The notes: generated by a model not told the origin, from the sequence alone. Shown: positions 50,317-62,187, numbered from the stretch's first letter. The stretch: 64,000 bases of DNA from Proteiniclasticum ruminis (GCF_900115135.1 NZ_FOVK01000004.1:62001-126000), one strand, 5' to 3'. Numbers and translations: made by a program.

Positions 50317-51672
50317 GGAATAGGTTCTTCCATCTCCCATAACGCCTACGCTTCTGACATTAGGAAGTGCTGCGAAATACTGCCAGATGGTTTCATCCAA
50401 GCCATGCTTCTTCACTTCATCTCTGAAAATGAAGTCTGCTTCTCTCACAATCTCCAGCTTCTCTTCTGTCACTTCACCCAGTACACGGATGCCAAGTCCA
50501 GGACCTGGGAAGGGCTGGCGGTATACAAGATCATGAGGAATCCCCAGCTCTTCTCCAAGGACTCTTACTTCATCCTTGAACAGTTCTCTTAAAGGCTCGA
50601 TGAGCTCGAACTCTATGTCTTCAGGAAGTCCGCCCACATTATGGTGGCTCTTGATGACCTGGCTTGTCTCGGTTCCGGATTCCACAACGTCTGGATAGAT
50701 GGTGCCCTGCACCAGGTAGTCGATCTTGCCAAGCTTATTGGACTCTTCTTCAAAGACACGAATAAACTCTTCACCAATGATCTTTCTCTTTCTCTCCGGA
50801 TCTTCCACGCCTTTCAGCTTTCCAAGGAATCTGTCCTGAGCGTTGACTCTGATGAGGTTCATATGGAATCTTTCTCTGAAGATCTTCTCCACTTCATCCC
50901 CTTCATTCTTACGAAGAAGACCATGGTCCACGAAAATACAGGTGAGGTTGTCTCCGATGGCTTTATGAACAAGGACAGCCGCCACAGAGGAGTCTACTCC
51001 GCCTGAAAGTGCGCATAGAACCTTCTTCCCATCAGCCTTCACTCTGATTTCTTCAATCTTCTCCTTGGCGAAATCCTTCATCACCCAAGTTCTCTCCGCC
51101 TTGCAGGCACCATGGATGAAGTTTGAAAGGATTTCCTTGCCCAGTACGGAATGGACCACTTCTGGATGGAACTGAAGTCCATAAAGATTCTTTTCCTTAT
51201 TTTCCATGGCTGCCACTTTGCAGTCTTTGGTAAATGCGGTAACTTTAAATCCTTCTGGCACTTCCACCACTTCATCCTGATGGCTCATCCAGACCACAGA
51301 CTCTTCAGGGAGCCCCTGGAACATGACGCTCTCAGACTCAAAATGGATGTGGGACTTTCCGTATTCTTTCACGGTTCCTGTGTTTACTTTTCCCTTCAGC
51401 TTATGGGTCATGAGCTGATGGCCATAACAGATGCCCAGAACAGGAATCCCTAAGGAGAAGATTTCTTCACTAACCGTCATGGATCCTTCCTCATACACTG
51501 AGTTTGGACCACCAGTCAGGATGATGCCCACTGGATTTCTTCTCTTGATTTCTTCAATGGATGTTTTTGCAGAGATCAGTTCACTGTAGACGCCCGCTTC
51601 ACGGACACGTCTTGTGATGAGCTGATTGTACTGACCGCCAAAATCCAGGACTAGGATTACATTATTTTCCAT
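50140..51672 (-). CDS. guaA: GMP synthase (glutamine-hydrolysing)
   Basis: A 510-residue GMP synthase. The N-terminal glutamine amidotransferase has the nucleophile Cys82 in GICYGHQL and the catalytic histidine and glutamate in QFHPEV. The ATP-pyrophosphatase domain has the P-loop LSGGVDSS (about 222-229), and the dimerisation domain ends in IEWE. It converts XMP to GMP with ATP and glutamine. The start is the ATG five bases after AGGAGAG; an open frame 40 codons longer overlaps guaB. It follows guaB by 10 bases and shares its guanine riboswitch. Its last codons were replaced by an integrated element without changing the protein. Confidence 0.97.
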   Translation of the reverse strand: MENNVILVLDFGGQYNQLITRRVREAGVYSELISAKTSIEEIKRRNPVGIILTGGPNSVYEEGSMTVSEEIFSLGIPVLGICYGHQLMTHKLKGKVNTGTVKEYGKSHIHFESESVMFQGLPEESVVWMSHQDEVVEVPEGFKVTAFTKDCKVAAMENKEKNLYGLQFHPEVVHSVLGKEILSNFIHGACKAERTWVMKDFAKEKIEEIRVKADGKKVLCALSGGVDSSVAAVLVHKAIGDNLTCIFVDHGLLRKNEGDEVEKIFRERFHMNLIRVNAQDRFLGKLKGVEDPERKRKIIGEEFIRVFEEESNKLGKIDYLVQGTIYPDVVESGTETSQVIKSHHNVGGLPEDIEFELIEPLRELFKDEVRVLGEELGIPHDLVYRQPFPGPGLGIRVLGEVTEEKLEIVREADFIFRDEVKKHGLDETIWQYFAALPNVRSVGVMGDGRTYSHLIALRAVQSTDGMTSEWSRIPYEVLDIVSRRIVNEVPGVNRIVYDVTSKPPSTIEWE

Positions 51673-51682
51673 ATATTCTCTC

Positions 51683-53202
<1,520 letters not shown>

Positions 53203-53217
53203 CAAAGAAGCACCTTT

Positions 53218-53290
53218 GCCACTCATAGACGGAAATTACAATGGTTTCCGGTAGAAACGCCCTTCCTTATTAAGGGCATATACGAGTAAC
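53218..53290 (-). promoter_or_regulatory. Guanine (purine) riboswitch aptamer
   Basis: On the minus strand GTTACTC...GAGTGGC forms P1. It encloses the conserved CGTATA, a P2 stem (GCCCTT...AAGGGC), the GTTTCTACC junction and a P3 stem (GGAAA...TTTCC). The 3' junction reads GTCTATG; the cytosine at the ligand-pairing position marks guanine specificity. The preceding base is T, where A is usual. Confidence 0.92.
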
Positions 53291-53310
53291 GCGTTTTTAA
53301 TTTAAACTTT

Positions 53311-53339
53311 ATTATAGACATCCCCACAGGCAAAGTCAA
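53311..53339 (-). promoter_or_regulatory. guaBA promoter
   Basis: On the minus strand TTGACT (53334-53339), a 17-base spacer and TATAAT (53311-53316), about 20 bases upstream of the riboswitch. Confidence 0.88.
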
Positions 53340-53407
53340 ACACATTTTGCAGGAATTGCGTTGCTTTTCACAGGTTCATAAAAGATAACCTTCACAATCT
53401 CCCAATC

Positions 53408-53962
53408 CTAAAGCAAAATCCCAAAGAACTTATGAAACTCATCAACATGAGAGAGTAGAAGTCCAAAGAACAGAAACGGAAGAAAATAGATTTCCCTTCT
53501 GCGTCCAACCACTGCGTAGAGGAGACCTAATGCGGAAGCGTAGAACAAAGTGTAGAACACATTCCGCCCATAGGCCATGGAGATGAAAAGAAGCACATAA
53601 ACATCTGCTTCTCCAAAATAGAACTGAAGCTTCCTGCTTTTCTTATAAAGAGGCAGCAGGAGCATAAAGAGAGCGGCAATATAGCTGTGATGGGTATAAA
53701 ATCCAGAGAGGGCAAAGGGCACCATGAGATAAAGAGAAAGATTGTAGACTCTTCCAGAATAGTGGTCTGTATAGACCCCGGAGAGAAATGCGCTGTAGAA
53801 GAACACTTCAAGAAAAGAGAAGCTGAAATAATAGGAAGAAAGGACCAGAAGGATTCCATAGATTATGGCTGACACCATCCAGTCTGGTCTTTTCTCTTTC
53901 AGCAGGTGCTTTCCAAGAAGGATTCCACCCAGTGGTCCTAAGATTCTACAGAGATGGATCAT
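53408..53962 (-). CDS. Prepilin peptidase-like A24 protein, no methylase domain
   Basis: A 184-residue polytopic membrane protein with about six segments. GVYTDHYSGRVYN (about 63-75) carries the first aspartate and FGEADVYVLLF (about 116-126) the second, a variant of the GxGD motif of A24 aspartic peptidases. It lacks the N-terminal cysteine-rich methyltransferase domain of full PilD/ComC enzymes and so is closer to FlaK/TadV-type peptidases. It would cleave the leader of the pilin-like protein whose gene overlaps its start by four bases (ATGA). Confidence 0.75.
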   Translation of the reverse strand: MIHLCRILGPLGGILLGKHLLKEKRPDWMVSAIIYGILLVLSSYYFSFSFLEVFFYSAFLSGVYTDHYSGRVYNLSLYLMVPFALSGFYTHHSYIAALFMLLLPLYKKSRKLQFYFGEADVYVLLFISMAYGRNVFYTLFYASALGLLYAVVGRRREIYFLPFLFFGLLLSHVDEFHKFFGILL

Positions 53963-54297
53963 GAGGAGGGACTTTCAATGCCTTCCGTAAACTCCCTCAG
54001 ATATTTCAGTGTTTTTTCCTGATACTCTGCTGAAACCTTTTTACGGGCAGCCAAGTAATCCGTACTTGTTAGGGGCACTGCCGATAAGGCTATGGTTTCA
54101 GCAATCTTATTGCTGGCTTCCAGATTATAGACATCCACATAGTTCAGCGCCTCCCGGACATAAGCTCTTTGCTCCAGTTCATTCGCCTTGCCCACGATGC
54201 CCTGATATTTCGGTGCGGACATGGCCATGAGAATACTGGAAATACCAAGAACAATAAGAAGCTCCACCAGAGAAAATCCCCTTTTCTTGTTTTTCAT
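53959..54297 (-). CDS. Type IV pilin-like protein
   Basis: A 112-residue pseudopilin. A basic leader MKNKKRG ends in Gly, followed by Phe+1 and Glu5 in FSLVELLIVLGI, the classical class III signal. The hydrophobic helix continues to about residue 28, and a ~80-residue helical and polar domain follows without paired cysteines. A GGAGG site lies upstream. Its partner peptidase is encoded next. No ATPase or secretin-like assembly gene is in the window, so assembly must depend on other loci, or the protein is only membrane-inserted. Confidence 0.85.
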   Translation of the reverse strand: MKNKKRGFSLVELLIVLGISSILMAMSAPKYQGIVGKANELEQRAYVREALNYVDVYNLEASNKIAETIALSAVPLTSTDYLAARKKVSAEYQEKTLKYLREFTEGIESPSS

Positions 54298-54361
54298 TTT
54301 CTTTCCTCCTTTCCTTTGATACCCTCATTATAGGAAGGAGAACCCTGCTTTATTCACTTCA

Positions 54362-54385
54362 CAAAAAAAAGGATGATTGCTCATC
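54362..54385 (-). terminator. Terminator of the XRE gene at 54.4 kb
   Basis: AGGATGA, a four-base loop and TCATCCT, followed by eight T on the minus strand, directly after the stop codon. Confidence 0.9.
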
Positions 54386-54922
54386 CTAATAACTGAGAGA
54401 TTTCAGTTTCAGCTCCACCGTATGTTCATCCAGAAGAATGATGTGGTATAGAGAGGTGAGTCTGTCTTTCAGCTTCTCCTCTTCTTTATTCCCCCCAGAA
54501 AGCTGACGGTGCATAAAGTAGTAAAGAGCTTCAATGATGCCCACGCCTCCACCGGTGCCAAGCTCCGTACCAAGCCTTGCGGTATCTGAAAGCTGTCCGC
54601 TTTTCACATCCTTCATGACTTCAGTAAACTCCCCTTCCACCAGAAATCTTTCTTTCATGGCATCCACAGCAATTTTCAGCTCATCCCAGTTTCTCACCAC
54701 AAACCGCTCTTCTTCTTTCTGGATCCTTAAAAGCTGGTCCAGTACTTCGCCAGGTGAAATCCCGGTGGCATCAGAAAGAGCCGATAGGATTTTCACCGAG
54801 TAGCTCCCTGGATCTTTCTTGTTGGCACTGGATAAGGTCTGCTGAGAAATCCCAGTCCTTTTCGATACATCATAACGGGTAAGACCAAATTTTTGTAGAA
54901 ATACGTCCATACACTGATTCAT
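54386..54922 (-). CDS. XRE-type helix-turn-helix protein
   Basis: A 178-residue protein. The N-terminal ~65 residues form a helix-turn-helix (GLTRYDVSKRTGISQQTLSSANK and LSALSDATGISPGEVL). The remaining ~110 residues have no recognised family but include the glycine-rich TELGTGGGVGIIEALYYFM. An 11-bp inverted repeat with 14-base spacing lies 20 bases upstream of its start and is a good candidate for its own operator. It is a single-gene unit with its own terminator. Confidence 0.75.
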   Translation of the reverse strand: MNQCMDVFLQKFGLTRYDVSKRTGISQQTLSSANKKDPGSYSVKILSALSDATGISPGEVLDQLLRIQKEEERFVVRNWDELKIAVDAMKERFLVEGEFTEVMKDVKSGQLSDTARLGTELGTGGGVGIIEALYYFMHRQLSGGNKEEEKLKDRLTSLYHIILLDEHTVELKLKSLSY

Positions 54923-54941
54923 TTTTACACCTCATACTCAA

Positions 54942-54977
54942 ATATTTTTTACTTAATTATATTTTAGTAAAAAATAT
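54942..54977. promoter_or_regulatory. Inverted repeat, probable XRE operator
   Basis: ATATTTTTTAC (54942-54952) and GTAAAAAATAT (54967-54977) are perfect complements placed where the promoter of the XRE gene should be. Confidence 0.6.
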
Positions 54978-54994
54978 CGTAGTAGTCAAGAGTT

Positions 54995-55459
54995 TTATTC
55001 ATTATATTTTTTTAGGTAATAAAATAAGAAAAGCATGGCTTCCAAAGTAATGCCAATGACCAAAGCAAGAATCAGTGTGTGTACTGAGATCATTTTCTTA
55101 TTCATAAAAAAGGAGAGTGCCGCAATCACTAGCATGAGCGCATTGAAGGTAAAATAATTGGATTTTCTGTTGGCATCCATGACAATCTTTTTTTCCCGTT
55201 CGTCCTCTTCTGTAACTGCTAGATTTCTTACCATGAGGGATCGAAAACCTCTGATCTTCTCTCCTCTCATGCTGTTCCAGAAGAGAAGAAGACAGACGGC
55301 TATTAGAATAGCAATCGAAACAAAAAGAAGAAGCAAGTCTTCAAATTCCAAATAGGCTCCATGAAAAGCCCCATAAAACGACATCCTTGTCAGATAGACC
55401 CCATATAGTGCCCAAACAAGTAAAATGCCAAGTATTTGTCCTATGATTGTTTTTTTCAT
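54995..55459 (-). CDS. Four-segment membrane protein (DUF2178-like)
   Basis: A 154-residue integral membrane protein with hydrophobic segments at about 6-25, 41-62, 103-120 and 125-148 and a cytoplasmic loop with VTEEDEREKKIVMDANRKSNYF. Proteins of this design commonly follow a small XRE regulator, as here, where the two genes overlap by four bases. The function is unknown; the pair may be a signal-transduction or stress unit. Confidence 0.7.
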   Translation of the reverse strand: MKKTIIGQILGILLVWALYGVYLTRMSFYGAFHGAYLEFEDLLLLFVSIAILIAVCLLLFWNSMRGEKIRGFRSLMVRNLAVTEEDEREKKIVMDANRKSNYFTFNALMLVIAALSFFMNKKMISVHTLILALVIGITLEAMLFLFYYLKKYNE

Positions 55460-55665
55460 TTTGTGTCCTCCGTTCTGTAAAATATTTCTTCGATGGGTAC
55501 CTGAAACAAATCTGAAAGCTTAAAAGCCAGTTCCAGTGATGGCGTATAGCTGCCCTTTTCCAGTGCGATAATGGTCTGGCGCGTCACATTCGCTTTTTTT
55601 GCCAGATCCTCCTGGGTGTACCCCAGCTTCGCACGGAACAGCTTGATATTGTTCTCCATTGCCAT
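55456..55665 (-). CDS. Small XRE-family regulator
   Basis: A 69-residue YozG/YvaO-type helix-turn-helix protein: NIKLFRAKLGYTQEDLAKKANVTRQTIIALEKGSYTPS covers the domain, with YTQEDLAKKANV and TRQTIIALEKG as the two helices. The chosen ATG has GGGAG six bases upstream; a longer frame 16 codons upstream lacks this. A promoter with TTGACT and TACAAT (17-base spacer) lies upstream among short GTAAA repeats. It is coupled to the membrane protein. Confidence 0.82.
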   Translation of the reverse strand: MAMENNIKLFRAKLGYTQEDLAKKANVTRQTIIALEKGSYTPSLELAFKLSDLFQVPIEEIFYRTEDTK

Positions 55666-55814
55666 ATCTTTCTCCCTCCCTCTCCTAGATTCTAAACCGG
55701 TTTTATACACCAATTGTAAAGTTAACTATACATAAAGTCAAGTATATTTTACATTTTGTATGGTTTACTTTACTTTTTAAAGCCAACGTATACGGTCATA
55801 AAGTAAAGCAAAGC

Positions 55815-55848
55815 AAAAAAATAAAGACGGCGCTAAAAACACCGTCTT
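55815..55848 (-). terminator. groESL terminator
   Basis: AAGACGG pairs with CCGTCTT and is followed on the minus strand by TTTATTTTTTT, 25 bases past the groEL stop. Confidence 0.88.
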
Positions 55849-55872
55849 CATAAACATATTTAATTTATATAC

Positions 55873-57495
<1,623 letters not shown>

Positions 57496-57507
57496 CTACT
57501 CCTCCTA

Positions 57508-57789
57508 CTACTCTATAATTGCCAGAATATCGTTTTGTCGAACCACGATGACTTCTTCACCCTCATGCTTCACTTCTGTGCCTGCATATTTGGAGAAGAG
57601 AACCTTGTCACCAACTTTAACTTCCATTTCCACTTTATTGCCATCCACATAGCCTCCTGGACCTACTGCAATGACTTCAGCCTCCTGTGGCTTTTCCTTG
57701 CTGGAACCTGTGAGGACAATACCGGACTTTGTGGTTTCCTCGGCTTCGCGTCTTCTAAGTACTACTCTGTCTCCTAATGGTCTGATCAC
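57508..57789 (-). CDS. groES: Co-chaperonin GroES
   Basis: A 93-residue Gro[26 protein letters not shown] holds the start of the barrel and the mobile loop, and [19 protein letters not shown] is the C-terminal signature. The start is a GTG nine bases after GGAGG. It is the lid of the GroEL chamber and first gene of the operon. Confidence 0.97.
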   Translation of the reverse strand: MIRPLGDRVVLRRREAEETTKSGIVLTGSSKEKPQEAEVIAVGPGGYVDGNKVEMEVKVGDKVLFSKYAGTEVKHEGEEVIVVRQNDILAIIE

Positions 57790-57819
57790 TTTGACATTCC
57801 TCCTATTAACTAACTTTTA

Positions 57820-57846
57820 TTAGCACTCATCAATGCCGAGTGCTAA
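57820..57846. promoter_or_regulatory. CIRCE element (HrcA operator)
   Basis: TTAGCACTC, nine bases, GAGTGCTAA: a perfect match to the CIRCE consensus, placed just downstream of the groESL promoter. HrcA itself is not in the window. Confidence 0.97.
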
Positions 57847-57857
57847 CATCTATTCTT

Positions 57858-57885
57858 ATTATAATTTATTTGTTTCCGATTTCAA
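57858..57885 (-). promoter_or_regulatory. groESL promoter
   Basis: On the minus strand TTGAAA (57880-57885), a 16-base spacer and TATAAT (57858-57863), immediately upstream of the CIRCE element. Confidence 0.85.
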
Positions 57886-58083
57886 CTAGAATTTTATAGT
57901 CATTCTCTTAAATACGGCATAAATCCGGACAAAAAAGTAATTTAGCTTCCACTTTCTATAAAAATCTCCAATTATCTTTCAATATCTTTGTTCTACTCAC
58001 GGCTCCAAAATCATGATATCATTATTCTAATTGGATTGCGAGGACATTCGTTCCTTTCTTTCCCACTAAGAAACGAGGTGAAC

Positions 58084-58755
58084 ATGGAAGCCTTTCCAAG
58101 ATGCTTCCAGAAGCAGCATATGAATAAATTCAAAACAGCTCTCTACGCACTGATTCACGCCGTTGCCGTACTTACAGGCTCGGTGCTTTTAGGTCTTAAC
58201 ACCAGAATCCTCTATTATATGAACATCACAAAGATTCAGGCCCAAAACGGAGAATATGACTATGCGCTCATTAAAAGCAACTACGATATTCTCATCGACT
58301 ATCTGAATCCTTTTTACCGGGGAAAGCTTCAGCTCAATGGACTTCCCATGTCTCCCCAGGGTGAGTTTCACTTCTATGAAGTCAAGGTCATTTTTGACCT
58401 TGTTTGGATCCTTTTCGCCGTCAGTCTGATCCTGTCAGTCTTATTGTTTATTAAGAGGAAACGTGAAAACCAGCTGGGATACCTAAAGGGGGCTGCTGCC
58501 TTCACATTTATTCTTCCCCTCCTTCTTGGCATCCCCTTTGTCGTCAATTTCTCCAGGGCCTTTGTGGTATTCCATGAGATTGCATTTTCCAATGATTACT
58601 GGATTTTTGATCCCAACATCGATCCAGTCATCCGGATCTTACCTGAATGGTTCTTTATGTATGCTGCATTTCTCATTCTCCTCTATATGGTTCTTCTGGC
58701 TCTTCTGACGCTATTTCTTGAGAAGACCTTTGGAAAAAAGAAGCAGGACGCCTGA
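58084..58755 (+). CDS. DUF1461 (TIGR01906) integral membrane protein
   Basis: A 223-residue membrane protein with about four to five segments. Its core features are NYDILIDYLNPFYRGKL and FHFYEVKVIFDLVWILF, then two further helices and IRILPEWFFMYAAFLIL. These match the TIGR01906 family of Firmicutes, of unknown function. GAGGTG lies directly before the chosen ATG; another in-frame ATG 12 codons on has no good site. Its stop is 63 bases before the HutP-family gene. Confidence 0.75.
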   Translation: MEAFPRCFQKQHMNKFKTALYALIHAVAVLTGSVLLGLNTRILYYMNITKIQAQNGEYDYALIKSNYDILIDYLNPFYRGKLQLNGLPMSPQGEFHFYEVKVIFDLVWILFAVSLILSVLLFIKRKRENQLGYLKGAAAFTFILPLLLGIPFVVNFSRAFVVFHEIAFSNDYWIFDPNIDPVIRILPEWFFMYAAFLILLYMVLLALLTLFLEKTFGKKKQDA

Positions 58756-58818
58756 ATATTTGATAGAATGAAAGAAAGAACGCAGAAAACACTATGGTGA
58801 AATTGTGAGGAATAGGAT

Positions 58819-59229
58819 ATGAACAAGAGTTTAGATGTACCAAGAGAAGCCGTAAGGCTTGCACTCACCAGCCGTGAGGAAGAACGGGACTATATCAGGA
58901 AGCTGGAAGCCCTGGGTGGAAAAGCCGCTGCAGTGGACATCGGTGGGAACATCTCCATCAGCATCAGCAAGATCCTGGAAAGAGCCCTGGTGGCCTCCAA
59001 AAGAGTGGGGCTTATTAAGGAAGAGTATGCAGAGGAAGGGGCTGTCATGGGTGCTGCCCGGGATGCCCTCATGCAGGTGCTGGAACGTTCCAACAATCTC
59101 AATGTGGGTGGAAAAATCGGGCTGGTTCGCATGGGCAATGACCTGGCCGTCTGTATTTATGTGAGCATTGGCCTGCTTCATCTTAATGAGTTTGCCATCG
59201 GTATTGGTCACAGAACTTTAACTGTATAG
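58819..59229 (+). CDS. HutP-family RNA-binding regulator
   Basis: A 136-residue protein of the HutP family (148 residues in B. subtilis). The shared stretches are EELxALG-like start, SKILERALVASKRVGLIKEEYAEE in two parts, GAARDALMQVLERSNN, and the end DLAVCIYVSIGLL...GIGHRT. HutP binds UAG triplets in nascent mRNA when histidine is bound and prevents termination. No hut genes are near, so the target here is unknown. It is followed by a terminator and then by an ABC transporter operon with its own promoter. Confidence 0.82.
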   Translation: MNKSLDVPREAVRLALTSREEERDYIRKLEALGGKAAAVDIGGNISISISKILERALVASKRVGLIKEEYAEEGAVMGAARDALMQVLERSNNLNVGGKIGLVRMGNDLAVCIYVSIGLLHLNEFAIGIGHRTLTV

Positions 59230-59240
59230 AAAAATCCGTT

Positions 59241-59272
59241 AAGAGGCGCAATTTATCTAGCGTCTCTTTTAT
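59241..59272 (+). terminator. Terminator after the HutP-family gene
   Basis: AAGAGGCGC pairs with GCGTCTCTT (one G-T) and is followed by TTATTTT, 12 bases past the stop. Confidence 0.75.
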
Positions 59273-59382
59273 TTTGTGTTCAACTTTCAGAATCTTTCGA
59301 TGTAGTTGTTTTCATTTTCAAAGTACTTCGAAAATTATATAATTTTACCGCTAATTTTTAAAGAATTCTAAAATTGCGCCTC
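59243..59382. repeat. Long-range 12-bp inverted repeat
   Basis: GAGGCGCAATTT (59243-59254, covering the 5' arm of the terminator and part of its loop) has its exact reverse complement at 59371-59382, 116 bases downstream and upstream of the ABC promoter. Confidence 0.5.
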
Positions 59383-59424
59383 ATTTTTCATCATTGTTAC
59401 AAGAAACTCCGGGTTTCACTGAAC

Positions 59425-59453
59425 TTGATAAAGTTCTGATCCCTCTATATAAT
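59425..59453 (+). promoter_or_regulatory. Promoter of the ABC operon
   Basis: TTGATA (59425-59430), a 17-base spacer and TATAAT (59448-59453), 62 bases before the first gene. The leader is too short for a T-box. Confidence 0.8.
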
Positions 59454-59514
59454 AAGGTAATTCATAATTTGTTCAAGATTATGGAAGAACAGTAGTATTA
59501 GGAGGATATGTAGA

Positions 59515-60486
59515 ATGGTAGGAAAGAAACTCGTGGCCCTCGGTATTGTGGCCATGGCCCTTGCAGTGGCAGGGTGCCAGGAAAAAAAGGAACTCACTCA
59601 AATTGGCATCAATCAGTTTGTGGTGCACGAAGCACTGGATGCTTCAAGACAAGGATTTTTGGATGTGCTCAAGGAGAATGGTTATGTAGAAGGAGAGGAC
59701 ATCGAAATCGACTATAAGAATGCCCAGGGAGAACAGCCCACAGCGCTGGCCATCGCCGAAGATTTTGTAGCAAAGAAGAAAGATCTCATCTTCGCCATTG
59801 CAACCCCAAGCGCCCAGGCATCTTACAACGCAACGAAAGATATTCCGATTCTCATCACTGCGGTGACCGATCCTGTGGATGCAGGCATCGCGGAATCCTT
59901 TGAGAATCCAGGCAAAAATGTTACTGGAACCTCTGACGGTGTACCCATCGGACCTCAGCTGGAGATCCTCAAAAAGGTGCTCCCTGATGCTAAAACCATC
60001 GGAGTCATTTATAACACTTCAGAACCCAACTCCACCTATCAGGTCAATGCACTGAAAAAAGCAGCAGCGGATATGGGCTTTACCGTCAAAGAAGCCGGCA
60101 TCACAGCCCTTAGCGATGTCAATGCGGTGCTCCCCAGTGTCCTGAAAGAAGTGGATGTCCTTTATACCCCCACAGACAATATGGTCGCTTCAGCCTATGC
60201 GCTTATCGTAAAACTGGCCAATGACGAGAAAATTCCAGTCTTCTGCGCAGAAGACGCTGGCGTCAACGTGGGCGGACTCATTTCCGCAGGTCTTGACTAC
60301 TATGAGCTGGGCAGAGAAACCGGACTCATGGCCCTTGAGATCCTGAAGGGAAAAGAACCCAAAGAACTCCCCATCTCCACCATGAAAAATCCCATCATCG
60401 TGGTGAACAAAAAGGCTGCGGAATCTTTAGGCATTACCATTCCAGAGGAGATTCTGTCTGTCGCGAAAGTGGCAGGTGAAAAATAA
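59515..60486 (+). CDS. ABC substrate-binding lipoprotein (TrpX-like)
   Basis: A 323-residue lipoprotein of the ABC_sub_bind family. Residues 1-20 are the signal, and Cys21 in LAVAGC is lipidated. IATPSAQASYNATKDIPILITAVTDPV (about 99-125) and DAGVNVGGLISAGLDYYELG (about 248-267) are family hallmarks. In streptococci the homologous TrpXYZ system imports tryptophan; aromatic amino acids or purines are possible here. The stop overlaps the permease start by one base. AGGAGG lies nine bases before the ATG. Confidence 0.88.
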   Translation: MVGKKLVALGIVAMALAVAGCQEKKELTQIGINQFVVHEALDASRQGFLDVLKENGYVEGEDIEIDYKNAQGEQPTALAIAEDFVAKKKDLIFAIATPSAQASYNATKDIPILITAVTDPVDAGIAESFENPGKNVTGTSDGVPIGPQLEILKKVLPDAKTIGVIYNTSEPNSTYQVNALKKAAADMGFTVKEAGITALSDVNAVLPSVLKEVDVLYTPTDNMVASAYALIVKLANDEKIPVFCAEDAGVNVGGLISAGLDYYELGRETGLMALEILKGKEPKELPISTMKNPIIVVNKKAAESLGITIPEEILSVAKVAGEK

Positions 60487-61430
60487 TGAGTATTCTCATC
60501 AGTATTCTGGAACAGGGTCTGCTTTTTGCAATTCTTGTATTCGGAATCTATATCACCTATAAAATCATGGATTTTGCGGACCTTTCTGTGGACGGCACCT
60601 ATCCCCTTGGAGCTGCCACCGCTGCAGTACTCCTTCTTAGAGGAATGAATCCATGGGCTGCAACAATCCTGGGAGCTATGACGGCTTCCTTGGGTGGCCT
60701 TGTAACAGGAATCATCCATACCAAGCTGAAGATCAATGGACTCATGGCAGGGATTCTCGTTATGTTCGGTCTTTACTCCGTAAACCTTAGGGTCATGGGA
60801 AAAGCCAACATTCCGCTTTTTGCTGAAACCACAGTGTTCACACTGCCGGAAGTTTCCATAGGTGGGGAAAACCTCAGCACACTCTTGCTTCTCCTTCTCA
60901 TCGTGACGGTTCTTCTCTTTGTTTATGAAGCCTTTTTCAGAACAAAAACCGGCTTTTTCTTAAGAGCCGTGGGCGACAACGAAGAGATCCTCACCTCGCT
61001 GGGGGCAGATGCCCATAAAATCAAAATTCTCGGTCTTATGACCGCAAACTTTTTAGCTGGCCTTTCCGGTGCTCTCACCGCTCAGTATCAGGGATTCTCT
61101 GATGTGGGCATGGGTACTGGAAGCGCAGTCACCGCCCTTGCGGCGGTCATCATCGGAAGCTCTCTTTTGAAGAAGCTGAGCCTGCCTATGACTTCCATCG
61201 CTCTATCCGGTGCTGTGCTCTATAAGGGTATTTTAGTGCTGGTTCTAAGACTTGGACTGGACCCCAACGACTTCAAACTGGCCACCGCCATTGCGGTGAT
61301 CCTAGCCATGGGCATGAGTTCCGGGGCACTGAAGAAAAGACGCAAACAAAGCGGGTTGAAGAAAGAGACCAAAGAGGATAAAGGAGGTGCCTTCTATGCT
61401 AAAGCTGCAAAACTTGTCAAAAACCTTTAA
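60486..61430 (+). CDS. ABC permease (TrpY-like)
   Basis: A 314-residue permease of the branched-chain/ribose type (BPD_transp_2) with about eight to nine membrane segments. GIYITYKIMDFADLSVDGTYPLGAA in two parts, and the cytoplasmic AVGDNEEILTSLGADAHKIKILGLM, are family features; the latter is the ATPase contact loop. It overlaps its neighbours on both sides (one base with the lipoprotein, 35 with the ATPase), so the three are produced together. Confidence 0.9.
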   Translation: MSILISILEQGLLFAILVFGIYITYKIMDFADLSVDGTYPLGAATAAVLLLRGMNPWAATILGAMTASLGGLVTGIIHTKLKINGLMAGILVMFGLYSVNLRVMGKANIPLFAETTVFTLPEVSIGGENLSTLLLLLLIVTVLLFVYEAFFRTKTGFFLRAVGDNEEILTSLGADAHKIKILGLMTANFLAGLSGALTAQYQGFSDVGMGTGSAVTALAAVIIGSSLLKKLSLPMTSIALSGAVLYKGILVLVLRLGLDPNDFKLATAIAVILAMGMSSGALKKRRKQSGLKKETKEDKGGAFYAKAAKLVKNL

Positions 61431-62187
61431 TCCAGGCACCCCCATTGAAAATACTGTGCTGAAAAACCTCAGCCTTCAGGTGAAGGAAAAAGACTTCATC
61501 AGTCTTCTGGGTTCCAACGGTGCAGGTAAGTCCACACTTCTTCATCTCATTGCAGGAACCTATGAGGCTGATGGCGGTCTTATCCTTTTGGATGGACAAG
61601 ATATCACCTACGAGAAAGCCCATGTGAGAGCAAAGCTTCTTGGTAGAGTCCATCAGGACCCCAGACTCTCTGTCTCTCCTTCCATGACGCTTCTGGAAAA
61701 CCTTTCTTTGGCCGATGCCAAAGGAGAGAGCTTCAGCCTGAAAAAAGCAGTGGACATAAAGAGAATCAGCTACTACAAAGAGCAGCTGGCCTCTTTGGGC
61801 CTTGGCCTTGAGTCCAAGCTCCACACAAAAATAGGGCTCCTCTCCGGCGGCCAGCGTCAGGCTGTGGCCCTCTTTATGGCCGTGATGAAGAAACCGAAGC
61901 TTCTGCTTCTCGATGAACATACCGCCGCACTGGACCCCAGAACCTCAGAACTCATTATGAAAGTCACGGAGAGCCTGATCCAAAAAGAAGGCATCACCAC
62001 CCTCATGGTCACCCATAACATGAATCACGCCTTGGCCTACGGCAACAGACTGGTGATGATGCATGAGGGCGAAATTGTAGAAGACCTCTCTCTGGAAGAA
62101 AAGGCAGCCCTTTCTACAAAGGATCTCATTGCCCTCTTCCAGAAAAACGCTCATTCCGTGGAGGACCGCATGGTGCTCCAAGTATAA
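61396..62187 (+). CDS. ABC ATPase (TrpZ-like)
   Basis: A 263-residue ABC ATPase. Walker A is GSNGAGKST near 39-47, the signature is LSGGQRQ and Walker B LLLLDEHTAALD. The serine/glycine D-loop and the switch histidine in MVTHNMNHAL follow. The start is the ATG after AAAGGAGGTG. It powers uptake by the lipoprotein and permease encoded upstream. A strong terminator follows. Confidence 0.92.
   Translation: MLKLQNLSKTFNPGTPIENTVLKNLSLQVKEKDFISLLGSNGAGKSTLLHLIAGTYEADGGLILLDGQDITYEKAHVRAKLLGRVHQDPRLSVSPSMTLLENLSLADAKGESFSLKKAVDIKRISYYKEQLASLGLGLESKLHTKIGLLSGGQRQAVALFMAVMKKPKLLLLDEHTAALDPRTSELIMKVTESLIQKEGITTLMVTHNMNHALAYGNRLVMMHEGEIVEDLSLEEKAALSTKDLIALFQKNAHSVEDRMVLQV

Noticed and set aside
59230-59514. 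T-box leader ahead of the TrpX-like transporter
   Set aside because: The promoter lies only 62 bases before the gene and no T-box sequence or specifier stem is present.
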